Assembly: GCA_944389525.1 (NCBI GenBank)
Contig: CALXMR010000001.1
Location: 97,698 to 161,697, forward strand
Direction: 5' to 3'
DNA from: an uncultured Alphaproteobacteria bacterium
Lineage (GTDB): Bacteria > Pseudomonadota > Alphaproteobacteria > Rs-D84
DNA length: 64,000 nucleotides
Shown here: in pieces, positions 37,049 to 46,485 of the stretch
Position numbering within the stretch: position 1 is the first letter of the stretch
How the letters are laid out: every line of letters begins with the position of its first letter
The notes under the pieces: generated by a model
Seen by the model: only the letters and a program-made list of their open reading frames with translations
The model's database searches: none
What the model was told of the DNA's origin: nothing
Made by a program: the position numbers and the translations under genes

Positions 37049-37345
37049 TTATGCCGCCAATTTTCCTGGTACCCTTTTTTTTAACAATTGTATTTTTGCA
37101 GATATAATCTGGCCCAACTGTGGATCGCGTTTTGAAAATGCCGCCAAAATCATATGCACCACAACAACAGATATTAAAAAGTACAATGGATCAATAAATG
37201 TATTTATCCCGCCAATAATTAACCCAGCAACAAAAATGATAATAAAAACAATAAATTGCACCGCAAAATTAATCACCGCCAACGAATACGGCACATAAAA
37301 TATGCGCGCTGGATTTGCTAATGCTTTCAGAACTTGTTGCTTCAT
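37049..37345 (-). CDS. virB3: type IV secretion protein VirB3
   Basis: A 98-residue inner-membrane protein with two hydrophobic helices (AVINFAVQFIVFIIIFVAGLIIGG and LYFLISVVVVHMILAAF) after a short start containing ALANPARIFYVPYSLAVIN, the conserved 'R P x x x G V P' region in degenerate form. The motif KRDPQLGQII after the second helix is typical of VirB3/TrbD. Its location directly before virB4 supports the assignment. Confidence 0.85.
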   Translation of the reverse strand: MKQQVLKALANPARIFYVPYSLAVINFAVQFIVFIIIFVAGLIIGGINTFIDPLYFLISVVVVHMILAAFSKRDPQLGQIISAKIQLLKKRVPGKLAA

Positions 37346-37383
37346 TTTTGGACAGAATCCCCCCTGCTGCTTGAATTATAACA

Positions 37384-37575
37384 ATTTCAACAGTTTTCAA
37401 CAAGTATAAAAAACATCCGGCCAAAATTGTTAAAAATGTTAAAAAGACCGGTATTTTTTAACAGTTAATTATTATGCTATATTTTTCAACAGTATTTATA
37501 TAACACACAGAAAACCAACAAAAAAATGTTGAAAAACTGTTAATAAAAAACTAAAAATTAATTTCAACAAAACTA
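37384..37575. repeat. AT-rich gap with TTTTCAACA repeats
   Basis: The 320-nt gap between virB3 and L36 holds TTTTCAACA at about 37394 and 37484 and its complement TGTTGAAAA at 37527, plus weaker TTTCAACA copies at 37385 and 37561 and several TTAACAGTTAA-like words. It could be a multi-site operator or a replication-related region; two mismatches separate the 9-mer from a DnaA box. The remainder up to 37665 shows only promoter-like AT tracts. Confidence 0.45.
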
Positions 37576-37665
37576 ACCGCACCAACAATAACAACAAATA
37601 TATATAATAATTATTTGATTTTTTAAAAAAACTGTTTATAATCAGGTCCGTAAAAAGGATTTGAT

Positions 37666-37800
37666 ATGAAATTTTTAAGTTCATTAAAGGCCTGGAAAAA
37701 ACGCGGTAATGTAAAACAAATTCGCCGTGGTAAACAGGTTATCTTGATTGATCCTGATAATCCAAAGTTCAAGGCAAAACAGGGATTCAAGAAAAAATAA
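37666..37800 (+). CDS. rpmJ: 50S ribosomal protein L36
   Basis: A 44-residue protein, MKFLSSLKAWKKRG, then KQIRRGKQVILIDPDNPKFKAKQG. It matches the alphaproteobacterial L36 pattern (MKVxxSLKxxKxR...VIRRKGRxYxIxKxxPRFKARQG), the type that lacks the zinc-binding cysteines. A ribosome binding site (AAAAAGGAT) lies 8 nt upstream and a terminator downstream. Too short for routine ORF calling. Confidence 0.9.
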   Translation: MKFLSSLKAWKKRGNVKQIRRGKQVILIDPDNPKFKAKQGFKKK

Positions 37801-37830
37801 AAAATTGCGCAGTTTTGCGAAAATCTTTTT

Positions 37831-37858
37831 ATGTCCGAATTTTCGGGCATTTTTTTAT
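37831..37858 (+). terminator. terminator after rpmJ
   Basis: ATGTCCGAA/TTCGGGCAT hairpin followed by TTTTTTTATT; its tail reaches the 3' end of the convergent SufD-like gene. Confidence 0.8.
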
Positions 37859-38538
37859 TAAAACAGGTTAAAATCATTCATAAACGCTTCACGAATAGCA
37901 CTTTCTACCTCTGCCCCTGATAATCCACCGGTGCGCAGATATTGAATTTGCATATCATTTGGCTGATATACAGATGCACTGTGGTCGGCTGATTTTGGAA
38001 CGGCCGAAATTTTTTGTGCCGGCATAAATTCGATTCTGGCGCCATCTTCTGCCATGGATGAAAAACCGATATCAGACACAGTATTTTTGCATCCTTTATC
38101 AATAATCGCGGTCCCAGTTAATACAGATTTACTATTTTTTCCGGCATATAATTTATTTTTTAATAAAACAACCGTGTCAGATTCACTATGAATTGCCGTG
38201 CATTCATATTTAAAATCGTCATAATTTTCCATCATTATATGTCCGCGACATTCTGAATTTTTCCCGGCATTTTTGATAAAAATGTTCAAAAAGGCCGGCT
38301 TTTTATTTTTTACACGAACATCAATAAAGACATTTTGATTATCAACATTTATATTAATATCCAGCCGGCAAATACCGGCAATTTCACCAATATATATAAT
38401 ATGAACCGGCCGGGCATAGTTTTTATTAATATTAATTCCATCCAGTGTGGATAATTCTGGACAAAATACCCCATCGCGAAAAACCGCAGTTTCCGCCGGC
38501 ATGGTTTTTATATTGAATTCGTCCCACATGTATGACAT
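37858..38538 (-). CDS. short SufB/SufD-like protein
   Basis: A 226-residue protein, about half the length of SufB or SufD. The C-terminal part (VPKSADHSASVYQPNDMQIQYLRTGGLSGAEVESAIREAF, about residues 180-220) reproduces the SufBD signature SHGAxxGxxxxxxxxYLRxRGxxxxxAxxxLxxAF. The upstream beta-rich region (NVFIDVRVKNKKPAFLNIFIKN) fits the right-handed parallel beta-helix core. SufBCD is the scaffold for Fe-S cluster assembly; a reduced SufD that pairs with SufB is plausible. It is divergent from ychF with 27 nt between; no sufB, sufC or sufS is visible here. Confidence 0.65.
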   Translation of the reverse strand: MSYMWDEFNIKTMPAETAVFRDGVFCPELSTLDGININKNYARPVHIIYIGEIAGICRLDININVDNQNVFIDVRVKNKKPAFLNIFIKNAGKNSECRGHIMMENYDDFKYECTAIHSESDTVVLLKNKLYAGKNSKSVLTGTAIIDKGCKNTVSDIGFSSMAEDGARIEFMPAQKISAVPKSADHSASVYQPNDMQIQYLRTGGLSGAEVESAIREAFMNDFNLF

Positions 38539-38565
38539 ATTATCTGCATTATAAAGGAAATAAAA

Positions 38566-39645
38566 ATGGGATTCAATTGTGGAATTGTCGGATTGCCGAA
38601 TGTTGGTAAATCTACATTATTTAATGCATTGACACAAAGTGCCGCGGCCGATGCACAAAACTATCCTTTTTGTACAATCGAACCAAACACTGGCCGGGTT
38701 GTTGTGCCAGACAAAACATTGCACAAATTGGCCACTGTTGCCAAGTCTCAAAAGATTATACCTACCCAGTTGGAAATTGTTGATATCGCGGGTCTGGTAC
38801 GCGGGGCATCCACTGGCGAAGGATTGGGAAATAAATTCTTGGGTAATATATTGTCTGTGGATGCAATTATTCATGTGGTCAGATGTTTTGAAAATGATGA
38901 CATTGTGCATGTAAATGGGCGCATCGACCCATTATCAGATATTGATACAATTGAAACAGAATTAATGTTGGCAGATATTGAAAGCCTGGATAAACAGATA
39001 AAAAATCTGGAAAAAAAGGCGCATGGTTTGGACAAAAATGCAATAAAATTATTGGCAGATGCCACCACTATTCGTGATTGTCTGGCGCGGGGCGTGCCGG
39101 CGCGTGCATCTGGGGTGGATGCACATCCATTTAATTTACTGACGGCAAAATCTGTTATTTATGTATGTAATGTAGACGAAGCGTCCGCCGCATCCGGAAA
39201 TAAATTTTCTGATGCTGTGCGCGAAAAGTACGGTGCGATTGCCCCAGTGTTAGTTATATCGTCAAAAATAGAAATGGAAATTGCCCAAATTGTTGACCCC
39301 GATGAACGAAAAATGTTTTTGGACGATTTAGGCTTGGCTGAATCTGGGTTGGATAAAATAATTCGCACCGGATATGAAACATTGGGACTGCAAACATTTT
39401 ACACAATTGGCCCCAAAGAATCACACGCATGGACCATCACGCGTGGTATGACCGCACCACAGGCGGCCGGAAAAATTCATACTGATTTTGAACGCGGTTT
39501 TATTCGTGCCGAAGTTATATCACCAGACGATTTTATAAAATATGGTGGTGAACTGGCGGTAAAAGAGGCCGGCAAAATGCGTCTGGTTGGCAAAGAATAT
39601 GTTATGCAAGACGGTGATATATGTCATTTCTTGTTTAATAATTAA
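38566..39645 (+). CDS. ychF: redox-regulated ATPase YchF
   Basis: A 359-residue Obg-family P-loop protein that binds ribosomes and prefers ATP. G1 GLPNVGKS (residues 8-15), G2/G3 region with DIAGLVRGASTGEGLGNKFL near 70-90, an Ala/His-free switch and the C-terminal TGS domain (HTDFERGFIRAEVISPDDF). The G4 NKxD is replaced by the NVDE-type motif (CNVDEAS) typical of YchF. Length and order are normal. Confidence 0.96.
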   Translation: MGFNCGIVGLPNVGKSTLFNALTQSAAADAQNYPFCTIEPNTGRVVVPDKTLHKLATVAKSQKIIPTQLEIVDIAGLVRGASTGEGLGNKFLGNILSVDAIIHVVRCFENDDIVHVNGRIDPLSDIDTIETELMLADIESLDKQIKNLEKKAHGLDKNAIKLLADATTIRDCLARGVPARASGVDAHPFNLLTAKSVIYVCNVDEASAASGNKFSDAVREKYGAIAPVLVISSKIEMEIAQIVDPDERKMFLDDLGLAESGLDKIIRTGYETLGLQTFYTIGPKESHAWTITRGMTAPQAAGKIHTDFERGFIRAEVISPDDFIKYGGELAVKEAGKMRLVGKEYVMQDGDICHFLFNN

Positions 39646-39648
39646 TAA

Positions 39649-39682
39649 AAAAAGCCGGCATTTACCGGCCTTTTTTATACTT
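39649..39682. terminator. bidirectional terminator (GCCGGC family)
   Basis: AAAAAAGCCGGCATTTACCG and following GCCTTTTTT; nearly the same sequence recurs at 52017 and 57371. Confidence 0.85.
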
Positions 39683-39684
39683 TT

Positions 39685-41301
39685 TTACATCGAAATTAAC
39701 TTTTCTAATTTTTCGTTTGCATCGTGTATTTTTGTATCCAGTGCGATAATATCTGTGTCAACATTATCCCCAGATAATTTTTTTACCACCAATTCTTTGC
39801 GCTGTATATGCAGTTTTTCCAGGTATTTTTGTAATTTTAACGAAACAATATATTTTTCTGCGGCCGTTTTATCCAAATTCATATCAGCCACATCACCATC
39901 TAAATCGATGTTTAATGTTGCCAAGAAATCCGCGTACTGTTCAGCAATTTCCGGATATTTATTCGTAATAAAAATCAATGTGTTTTTTGTTATTGCATCA
40001 ATTTGTGGTAATTCTATTTTGGGAACATTATTTTTATTTTTCTTCCATTTATGCCATTCGTTAAACATACGCGAATCATATTCGTGTTCATATTCACTGC
40101 GTAATGTAACATCGGTTATTTTTGCAATTTTTTGTTTTAAAAATTTTTCTGCTTGTGTGCGTCCATTTGGTGTGGATACAGTAAATCCGGCGTTTGCCAG
40201 ATTCCATAAAAAATCAACCAACGGCACAGCATCATCAATAATTTTTTTCATCGCCACCGTCCCAGATGTTTTTAAAACTTCATCTGGGTCTTTACCGCCA
40301 CTGACAAACGCAAATCGAACATCAGATGCATCGCGCAAGAATGACATCATAATATCGCATGCGCGCGCGGCGGCCTTTTGGCCCGCACTGTCCCCGTCAA
40401 AGCAAAATGTTATATTTCTGTTCGCCTTGCACAGTAATGATATATGATCTTCGGTCAGTGCGGTACCCAATGGTGCGACCGTTTCTGGGAAACCATTACA
40501 TTGCATTTGTATTGCGTCTATTTGTCCTTCGACAACTATGCTGCGGTTGGCGCGATGAATTGCATCGCGTGCGAAATTAAATCCAAATATAGTGCGCCGT
40601 TTATGGAATAATTCTGTATCTGTGGTATTTATATATTTTGGTTCACTGCCATCCAGACTGCGTCCAGAAAATGCGACAATTTGCCCACGCGCGTTAAATA
40701 TTGGAAACATTAATTTATCACGAAAGAAATCATACATTCCATATTCGCCACGCCGACATAATCCTGTGGCCAGCAAGTTATCTTGTTTTATATTTACAAA
40801 TGTATTTGCGATTATGTTATTTTTTGGCGCATATCCAATACGATATTTTTTTATCATATCGTCACTGAACCCGCGCCGGCGTATATATTCCAGTGCATGC
40901 GCGCCATTTTCTTCGAACAATTTTTTTTGATAAACCTGGGCGGCATTATTTATAATTTCAAAATAAGATTCTTCGCGTGCAACCTGGTCCGGGGATTTTG
41001 GCTTGTAATCAGGCATTTTTAGCCCGGCCGCGGCCGCCAGTTCTGTAATAGCAGTTTTGAAATCTACATTTTCAGATTTCATCACAAACGATATAATATC
41101 GCCATGTTCGCCACATCCGAAACAGTGATAAAAACCCTTGTCTTCATTAACAGAAAAACTGGGTGTTTTTTCATTATGAAACGGGCAACATCCCCAATAA
41201 TTTTGACCTTTTTTAACCAACGGTACGCGGCGCGATACAATATCAACAATCGACAGACGCGCGCGTAATTCATCGGTAAAATTTCTGTCCAGCCCGGCCA
41301 T
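39685..41301 (-). CDS. dnaG: DNA primase DnaG
   Basis: A 538-residue primase making RNA primers at the replication fork. The N-terminal CHC2 zinc domain (CPFHNEKTPSF, then CFGCG; ligands near residues 39, 42, 61 and 64), the RNAP basic domain, and the TOPRIM core (VVEGQIDAIQMQ near 257, CFDGDSAGQKAA near 305 with FVSGGKDPDEV) are intact. The C-terminal helicase-binding region is short: the protein is 50-100 residues below common alphaproteobacterial lengths. It overlaps topA by 1 nt (TAATG) and is the last gene of the mreC operon. Confidence 0.95.
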   Translation of the reverse strand: MAGLDRNFTDELRARLSIVDIVSRRVPLVKKGQNYWGCCPFHNEKTPSFSVNEDKGFYHCFGCGEHGDIISFVMKSENVDFKTAITELAAAAGLKMPDYKPKSPDQVAREESYFEIINNAAQVYQKKLFEENGAHALEYIRRRGFSDDMIKKYRIGYAPKNNIIANTFVNIKQDNLLATGLCRRGEYGMYDFFRDKLMFPIFNARGQIVAFSGRSLDGSEPKYINTTDTELFHKRRTIFGFNFARDAIHRANRSIVVEGQIDAIQMQCNGFPETVAPLGTALTEDHISLLCKANRNITFCFDGDSAGQKAAARACDIMMSFLRDASDVRFAFVSGGKDPDEVLKTSGTVAMKKIIDDAVPLVDFLWNLANAGFTVSTPNGRTQAEKFLKQKIAKITDVTLRSEYEHEYDSRMFNEWHKWKKNKNNVPKIELPQIDAITKNTLIFITNKYPEIAEQYADFLATLNIDLDGDVADMNLDKTAAEKYIVSLKLQKYLEKLHIQRKELVVKKLSGDNVDTDIIALDTKIHDANEKLEKLISM

Positions 41302-43556
41302 TATTTTGTTTTTCTTTTAAATCTTTTTGTTGTTTTTTTGTTATTTATTAAATCAGTTGCTGTTTGTAAATCAGGTTGTGTATCAACCGATACATTTACA
41401 CCATTTGATGAAATATACGCACCATATCGTCCTGTTGGATAATAATATATGGTTTTACCAGTTACACTGTTTTCACCAATTATAATTGGGTCTGCTTTTT
41501 TCACCCCGCCCGCCAACAATTCACGCGCCACATCCAGTGTTATTGTTTCCGCCGTGTATTGTTTTGCAGCGGCATTTTTTTTGCCATCTGTTACATATGG
41601 ACCAAATCTGCCGATTCTGAATGATATACCATCACCCAAATCCACCGGCGCGTTTGTTGTTTTTGTATTTTCATCTGTCGGCTGTGGATTGCCAAAGTCC
41701 GCCAGTTTTTGTGTATAATCACACTTTGGATAATTTTCACATCCGATAAACGCGCCGAATTTAGATAATTTTATTCCCAATTTTCCGCTACATTTTGGGC
41801 ATTTATCATCACCACCTGGGAACAAATGATCATGCATTAAATTGTTTATTGCGTCAATAATTTCTGTTGTTTTAACCCCACGCGCATCATCAATCATTGC
41901 CGCCGTTGGTGTCCAGAAATTATTCAACGCATTTAATTTATCTTGTTTTCCATTAGAAATATCGTCCAATGTATCTTCTGTTTTTGCGGTAAAGTTAACA
42001 TCAACCAATTCATCAAAATATTTTGATAAATACGCAGAAATCACCCATCCACCGGCGGTTGGATGAAAACGATGTTGTTTATCCATCTCGACATATTTTC
42101 TGTCAACAATGGTTGACATAATTGTTGCGTATGTTGATGGTCGCCCGATACCCAATTCTTCCAATTTTTTTACCAGTGATGCCTCTGTATAGCGCGCGGG
42201 CGGTTGGGTAAAATGTTGTTCCGGGACCAGTTCTGTAATATCAATTTTATCGCCAACATTTAACGGCGGCAGTTTAGATTCTGTGTCATCGGCCGCGTCA
42301 TCTTTATCTTCGGTATAAACGCGCATAAAACCATCAAATGTACGCGTTGTACCAACGGCATGAAATATCGCCACATGATTTTCAGTTTCAATATCTGCGG
42401 AAACACTGTCGAATTGTGCATTTGTCATTTGACATGCAATGGTGCGTTTCCATATTAAATTATATAATTTTTCTTCATCCCCCGACAGTTCTGGCATTTT
42501 TCCATCAAAGTGTGTTGGGCGAATTGCCTCGTGCGCTTCTTGGGCATTTTTAGATTTTGTAACATATACATTCGGTGTTTTCGGAACAAACGCATCACCA
42601 TATGTATGTGCAATAAATCCGCGGATTTCGTTTACCGCATCTGCGGATAAATTTGTCGCGTCTGTACGCATATATGTGATTAATCCCTGCTCGTACAATT
42701 TTTGTGCGGTATTCATTGTGCGCCGTGATGAAAAATATAATTTGCGTGCGGCTTCTTGTTGCAGGGTACTGGTGGTAAATGGTGCGGCCGCCCGCCGTGA
42801 TATCTGTTTTTTATCAATTGATATAACGCGCGCATCAATCACCGGGTTACCAATTTTTTCCAGAATTTCATGCACATAGCGCTGATTTCCGATGGTCATT
42901 TTTTCGATTTTTTCACCATCATATTTGGCCAACATTGCATCAAATATGCCCGCCCCAGAATTACAATTTGCCGTAACAGACCAGTATTCAATTGGTTTAA
43001 AAGATTCAATTTCGCGTTCGCGATCAACAACCAGTTTAACCGCCACTGATTGTACGCGACCCGCACTGCGCCCCAGATTACGGCGCCACAGCAATGGTGA
43101 AATTCCAAATCCAATCAAATAATCCAACGCGCGGCGTACCAAATATGCATCAACCAGGTTTTTATCAATTTCGCGCGGATGCGCAATCGCATCCATCACA
43201 GCTTTCTTTGTAATTTCATGAAACGCGACCCGATAAACTTTTTTACCATTTAATGCTTTTTTTGTATTTAATATATCCAGAATGTGCCATGCGATGGCCT
43301 CGCCCTCTCTATCCGGGTCGGATGCCAGATATACAGCATCGGCCTTTTTCAATTCGTCCATAATTTGTTTAATTTGCTTTTCTTTACCCGGCATAATTTG
43401 CCAGCGCATTTTAAAATCATGTTCTGTATCAACACTGCCATTTTCTGGAACTAAATCCCGTACATGACCAACAGATGCGATAACACGCCACCCCGCCCCC
43501 AGGTATTTTTCAATTGTTTTTGCCTTTGATGGTGATTCGACAATCAGCAGATTCAT
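41301..43556 (-). CDS. topA: DNA topoisomerase I
   Basis: A 751-residue type IA topoisomerase relaxing negative supercoils. TOPRIM motifs IVESPSKAKTIEKYL (residues 4-18) and LASDPDREGEAIAWH (about 85-99), and the active Tyr in GLITYMRTDATNLS near residue 301. A C-terminal zinc ribbon (CPKCSGKLG, CENYPKC) is followed by several topo_C repeats with GRFGPYVTDGKK and GRYGAYISSNG. The start at 43556 follows AAGGAAG; the longer frame from 43628 would enter rodA. Confidence 0.96.
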   Translation of the reverse strand: MNLLIVESPSKAKTIEKYLGAGWRVIASVGHVRDLVPENGSVDTEHDFKMRWQIMPGKEKQIKQIMDELKKADAVYLASDPDREGEAIAWHILDILNTKKALNGKKVYRVAFHEITKKAVMDAIAHPREIDKNLVDAYLVRRALDYLIGFGISPLLWRRNLGRSAGRVQSVAVKLVVDREREIESFKPIEYWSVTANCNSGAGIFDAMLAKYDGEKIEKMTIGNQRYVHEILEKIGNPVIDARVISIDKKQISRRAAAPFTTSTLQQEAARKLYFSSRRTMNTAQKLYEQGLITYMRTDATNLSADAVNEIRGFIAHTYGDAFVPKTPNVYVTKSKNAQEAHEAIRPTHFDGKMPELSGDEEKLYNLIWKRTIACQMTNAQFDSVSADIETENHVAIFHAVGTTRTFDGFMRVYTEDKDDAADDTESKLPPLNVGDKIDITELVPEQHFTQPPARYTEASLVKKLEELGIGRPSTYATIMSTIVDRKYVEMDKQHRFHPTAGGWVISAYLSKYFDELVDVNFTAKTEDTLDDISNGKQDKLNALNNFWTPTAAMIDDARGVKTTEIIDAINNLMHDHLFPGGDDKCPKCSGKLGIKLSKFGAFIGCENYPKCDYTQKLADFGNPQPTDENTKTTNAPVDLGDGISFRIGRFGPYVTDGKKNAAAKQYTAETITLDVARELLAGGVKKADPIIIGENSVTGKTIYYYPTGRYGAYISSNGVNVSVDTQPDLQTATDLINNKKTTKRFKRKTK

Positions 43557-43560
43557 AATA

Positions 43561-44706
43561 TTAACTTCCTTTGGCCGACAATTGTTGATCTTTGTGAATA
43601 TGCGCGTTCTGGCACAGACCGAACCCAAACATCAGTGATAACAGACTGCTGCCACCAAAAGACATCAGTGGCAATGGCACCCCAACGGTCGGCATCAATC
43701 CCAGAACCATAGAAATATTTATAAAATAATAAATGAAAAAGTTCAACATAAAACCAAAACACACCAATTGACCAAACCGATTACGGCATGTTTTTGCACA
43801 CCAGAACAATATCACAATTATAAATGTATACAGTGCCAACAACGAAAACGCGCCAATAAATCCAAATTCTTCACCCAGCATGGTGAATATAAAATCAGTC
43901 TGTTTTTCCGGCAAAAATGATTGCTGTGATTGTGTACCGGCCATATATCCTTTGCCCAGCATGCCGCCCGACCCAAACGCTATTTTTGCCTGGTTAATTT
44001 GATACCCGGCCCCCTGGGCATCATGGTCAGGATTAATAAATGTAATAATTCTGTCGCGTTGATAATCGTGCAAGCCCCCATACCATACCAATGGCGCGGC
44101 CATCAGCCCCAGCACCGCGGCAATAATAAACCACTTTTTTTGTGCGCCCACAATATAGAAAACACCGACTGTAATCATCCCCAAGGATAGCGCTGTTCCT
44201 AAATCTGGTTGTGCCACAATCAGTAAAAACGGCACCAGCAACATCGCCGCCGGCACGACATAGTTTTTTAATTGTGTTAATTCTACTGAATTCATCCATG
44301 CAAAGTAGCGCGCCAACGCCAGTACCAGGGCAATTTTTATCAATTCAGATGGTTGTACATGGAAAAAGCCCAGATTTAACCATCGTTGTGCGCCCATACC
44401 AGTATGACCAACAAATGTAACCAGTATAATTAAAATCAATGCCACGGCATAAATTGCATACGCCGATTTTACCCATGTTTTTATATTAGTAAATGCGGCG
44501 AAAAAGAACACCCCAAATCCCAACACAATCTTGGTTAATTGTGATAATGCAAATGGTCGCCATGCACCACCACCCGCCGAATACAGAACAACAATTGATA
44601 CAGCCAGAATCAAACACATGGGTATAAACATCGCCCATGAAAAACGGCTAAGTTTTTCTGGGAAACTCATCATACTTGCATTTGAAACGCGTGTTTGTCG
44701 TGCCAT
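43561..44706 (-). CDS. rodA: SEDS peptidoglycan glycosyltransferase RodA
   Basis: A 381-residue polytopic membrane protein of the FtsW/RodA/SpoVE family that polymerises glycan strands with PBP2 during cell elongation. Conserved segments are RWLNLGFFHVQPSELIKIAL (about 107-126), AQPDLGTALS, LPEKQTDFIFTMLGEEFGF (about 268-286) and VGVPLPLMSFGGSSLL near 343. The placement between mrdA and topA, with mreC and mreD upstream, supports RodA over FtsW. Confidence 0.95.
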   Translation of the reverse strand: MARQTRVSNASMMSFPEKLSRFSWAMFIPMCLILAVSIVVLYSAGGGAWRPFALSQLTKIVLGFGVFFFAAFTNIKTWVKSAYAIYAVALILIILVTFVGHTGMGAQRWLNLGFFHVQPSELIKIALVLALARYFAWMNSVELTQLKNYVVPAAMLLVPFLLIVAQPDLGTALSLGMITVGVFYIVGAQKKWFIIAAVLGLMAAPLVWYGGLHDYQRDRIITFINPDHDAQGAGYQINQAKIAFGSGGMLGKGYMAGTQSQQSFLPEKQTDFIFTMLGEEFGFIGAFSLLALYTFIIVILFWCAKTCRNRFGQLVCFGFMLNFFIYYFINISMVLGLMPTVGVPLPLMSFGGSSLLSLMFGFGLCQNAHIHKDQQLSAKGS

Positions 44707-44709
44707 TTT

Positions 44710-46485
44710 TTATTTTTTCTGTTTTAACAATGTTCGCATAACTGCGGCCACGCTGCGTCCGGCCAGACCGGCACTGCCAGAATGTTCTGTTATTGCGCAT
44801 GCCGCATATTTTGGTTTATCTGTTGGCGCATATCCAACAAACATCCCGTGATTTCGCATATTCCATTGCAATTGTTCATTGGTCAGAACCCCACTTTCGC
44901 GTTCGGCGCGTGAAATACTGCGCACCTGGGATGTACCTGTTTTACCGGCCATGCGTGCACCACCAACATTAATTGCACTACCGGCGGCGGTTCCCCCAGG
45001 GCGCGTCACCTGTTCCAAACCGCGCAGCACAGCATTTATGTTTTTTTGTTGCAGTCCTAAATTCGCAAACTGTGGCGCATCCCCAGACACGATTAATCGT
45101 GGCATAACCACCTTGTTTGATACAGTGCGCGCAATCATGGTCGCCAATTGCAGACAGTTGGTTAATACAAAACCCTGGCCGATGCCAGAAATAATTGTAT
45201 CCCCATGAACCCAATGATATCCGATTTCGCGTTCTTTCCAGTATCTGTCGGGGATAATTCCGGCCATTTCGCGCGACAACACCCCATCCATATATTTTTG
45301 TTGCAGCCCCAGTTTAATTGCCATTTCTTTGATAGAATCAATACCAATTTTTAATGCCAACTGGTAAAAATATATGTCGCACGACCGTTTTAATGCGCCG
45401 GCCAAATCAACCCATCCGTGTCCTTCGTCTTCCCAGCAATGGTACCGCCGATCGCCATAATCCCAATGTCCTGGGCAATAAATTTTTTCATTTGGTGTAA
45501 TTGCGCCAGATTCCAATGCGGCCAGTGCAACAACAATCTTGAATGTTGAACCTGGTGGATACAGACCTTCAACTGTTTTGTTCATAAACGGTTTCATAAA
45601 ATCGTTACGCAGTGAATTTATATATTCTTCGCCATCATCGGTGCCAAACATGTTCGGATCAAAACTGGGGGCAGATACCATCGCCAATATATCACCAGTT
45701 TCAATATCCAGTGCAACCCCACACCCGGCGCGATGCTGCATCAATGCGTCATACAACGCGCGTTGTGCATCGGCATTGATTGTTGTTTGCAGGTTATTGC
45801 CGGTAATTGCCGGACTAAATTGTGATTTGTCTTCACCAGTTACGCGCCCAACTGCATTTGTTATCATTACTGTCTGTCCCGGGACCCCGGCCAGTTCATC
45901 ATTAAATCGCCGTTCCAGCCCGGTGACACCAGTTGTAAAGAATGGTGCATTTGCAACCGGTGTTTCAGGTGCGCCAACATATCCGAATATTTGCGCGCCC
46001 GCCGGTCCCATTTCATAAACGCGCGTAAAACCATCGCGTACATGTAATCCTGGGATGTTTTTTGCCTGTAATGCCGCCAATTGCGCCCAATCAGAATTTT
46101 CACTGATTAACACTGGTTGAAAGGCGCGTTGTTTTTTTATCTGGGCACGAATTCTGTCGATTCTTTTTTGATTTAAATTTAATTCGGCTGCAACCGCAGA
46201 CAACACAGAATCAATATCATCAATTTCTTCGGGAATGATGTATATTCTGTATGTTGGTGCATCGCGTGATATTGTTGCACCACCACCTGCCAAGATTTTT
46301 CCGCGCTCTGGCATATTTATCTGGATACGAAAAGAATTATTCTGGCTTTTTTCTGTGTATTCACGATAGTTAAATAATTGCATCTGTAACATACGCAGCA
46401 CCAGCGCCGATGTCAGCACCGCCCCCGCGGTCAAGAACAGCGCACTGCGCCGGTCAAAGGTTCGTGCAACTTCTTTATCTATCAT
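44710..46485 (-). CDS. mrdA: penicillin-binding protein 2 (PBP2)
   Basis: A 591-residue class B PBP, the transpeptidase partner of RodA. One N-terminal membrane helix (SALFLTAGAVLTSALVLRML), a pedestal domain, then the transpeptidase domain: nucleophile motif YPPGSTFK near residue 315, SxN-type SCD in LKRSCDIYFYQL, and KTGTSQV near 528. A zinc-binding cluster (CPGHWDYGDRRYHCWEDEGH, about 341-360) with two Cys and two His is seen, as in many PBP2 proteins. Overlaps mreD by 11 nt. Confidence 0.95.
   Translation of the reverse strand: MIDKEVARTFDRRSALFLTAGAVLTSALVLRMLQMQLFNYREYTEKSQNNSFRIQINMPERGKILAGGGATISRDAPTYRIYIIPEEIDDIDSVLSAVAAELNLNQKRIDRIRAQIKKQRAFQPVLISENSDWAQLAALQAKNIPGLHVRDGFTRVYEMGPAGAQIFGYVGAPETPVANAPFFTTGVTGLERRFNDELAGVPGQTVMITNAVGRVTGEDKSQFSPAITGNNLQTTINADAQRALYDALMQHRAGCGVALDIETGDILAMVSAPSFDPNMFGTDDGEEYINSLRNDFMKPFMNKTVEGLYPPGSTFKIVVALAALESGAITPNEKIYCPGHWDYGDRRYHCWEDEGHGWVDLAGALKRSCDIYFYQLALKIGIDSIKEMAIKLGLQQKYMDGVLSREMAGIIPDRYWKEREIGYHWVHGDTIISGIGQGFVLTNCLQLATMIARTVSNKVVMPRLIVSGDAPQFANLGLQQKNINAVLRGLEQVTRPGGTAAGSAINVGGARMAGKTGTSQVRSISRAERESGVLTNEQLQWNMRNHGMFVGYAPTDKPKYAACAITEHSGSAGLAGRSVAAVMRTLLKQKK

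Noticed and set aside
37384-37575. Replication origin (oriC)
   Set aside because: No DnaA box with fewer than two mismatches and no dnaA, parA or hemE nearby; reported only as a repeat cluster.
39587-40447. 286-codon open frame on the plus strand
   Set aside because: Antisense to dnaG; a low-complexity Ser/Phe-rich translation typical of a shadow frame.
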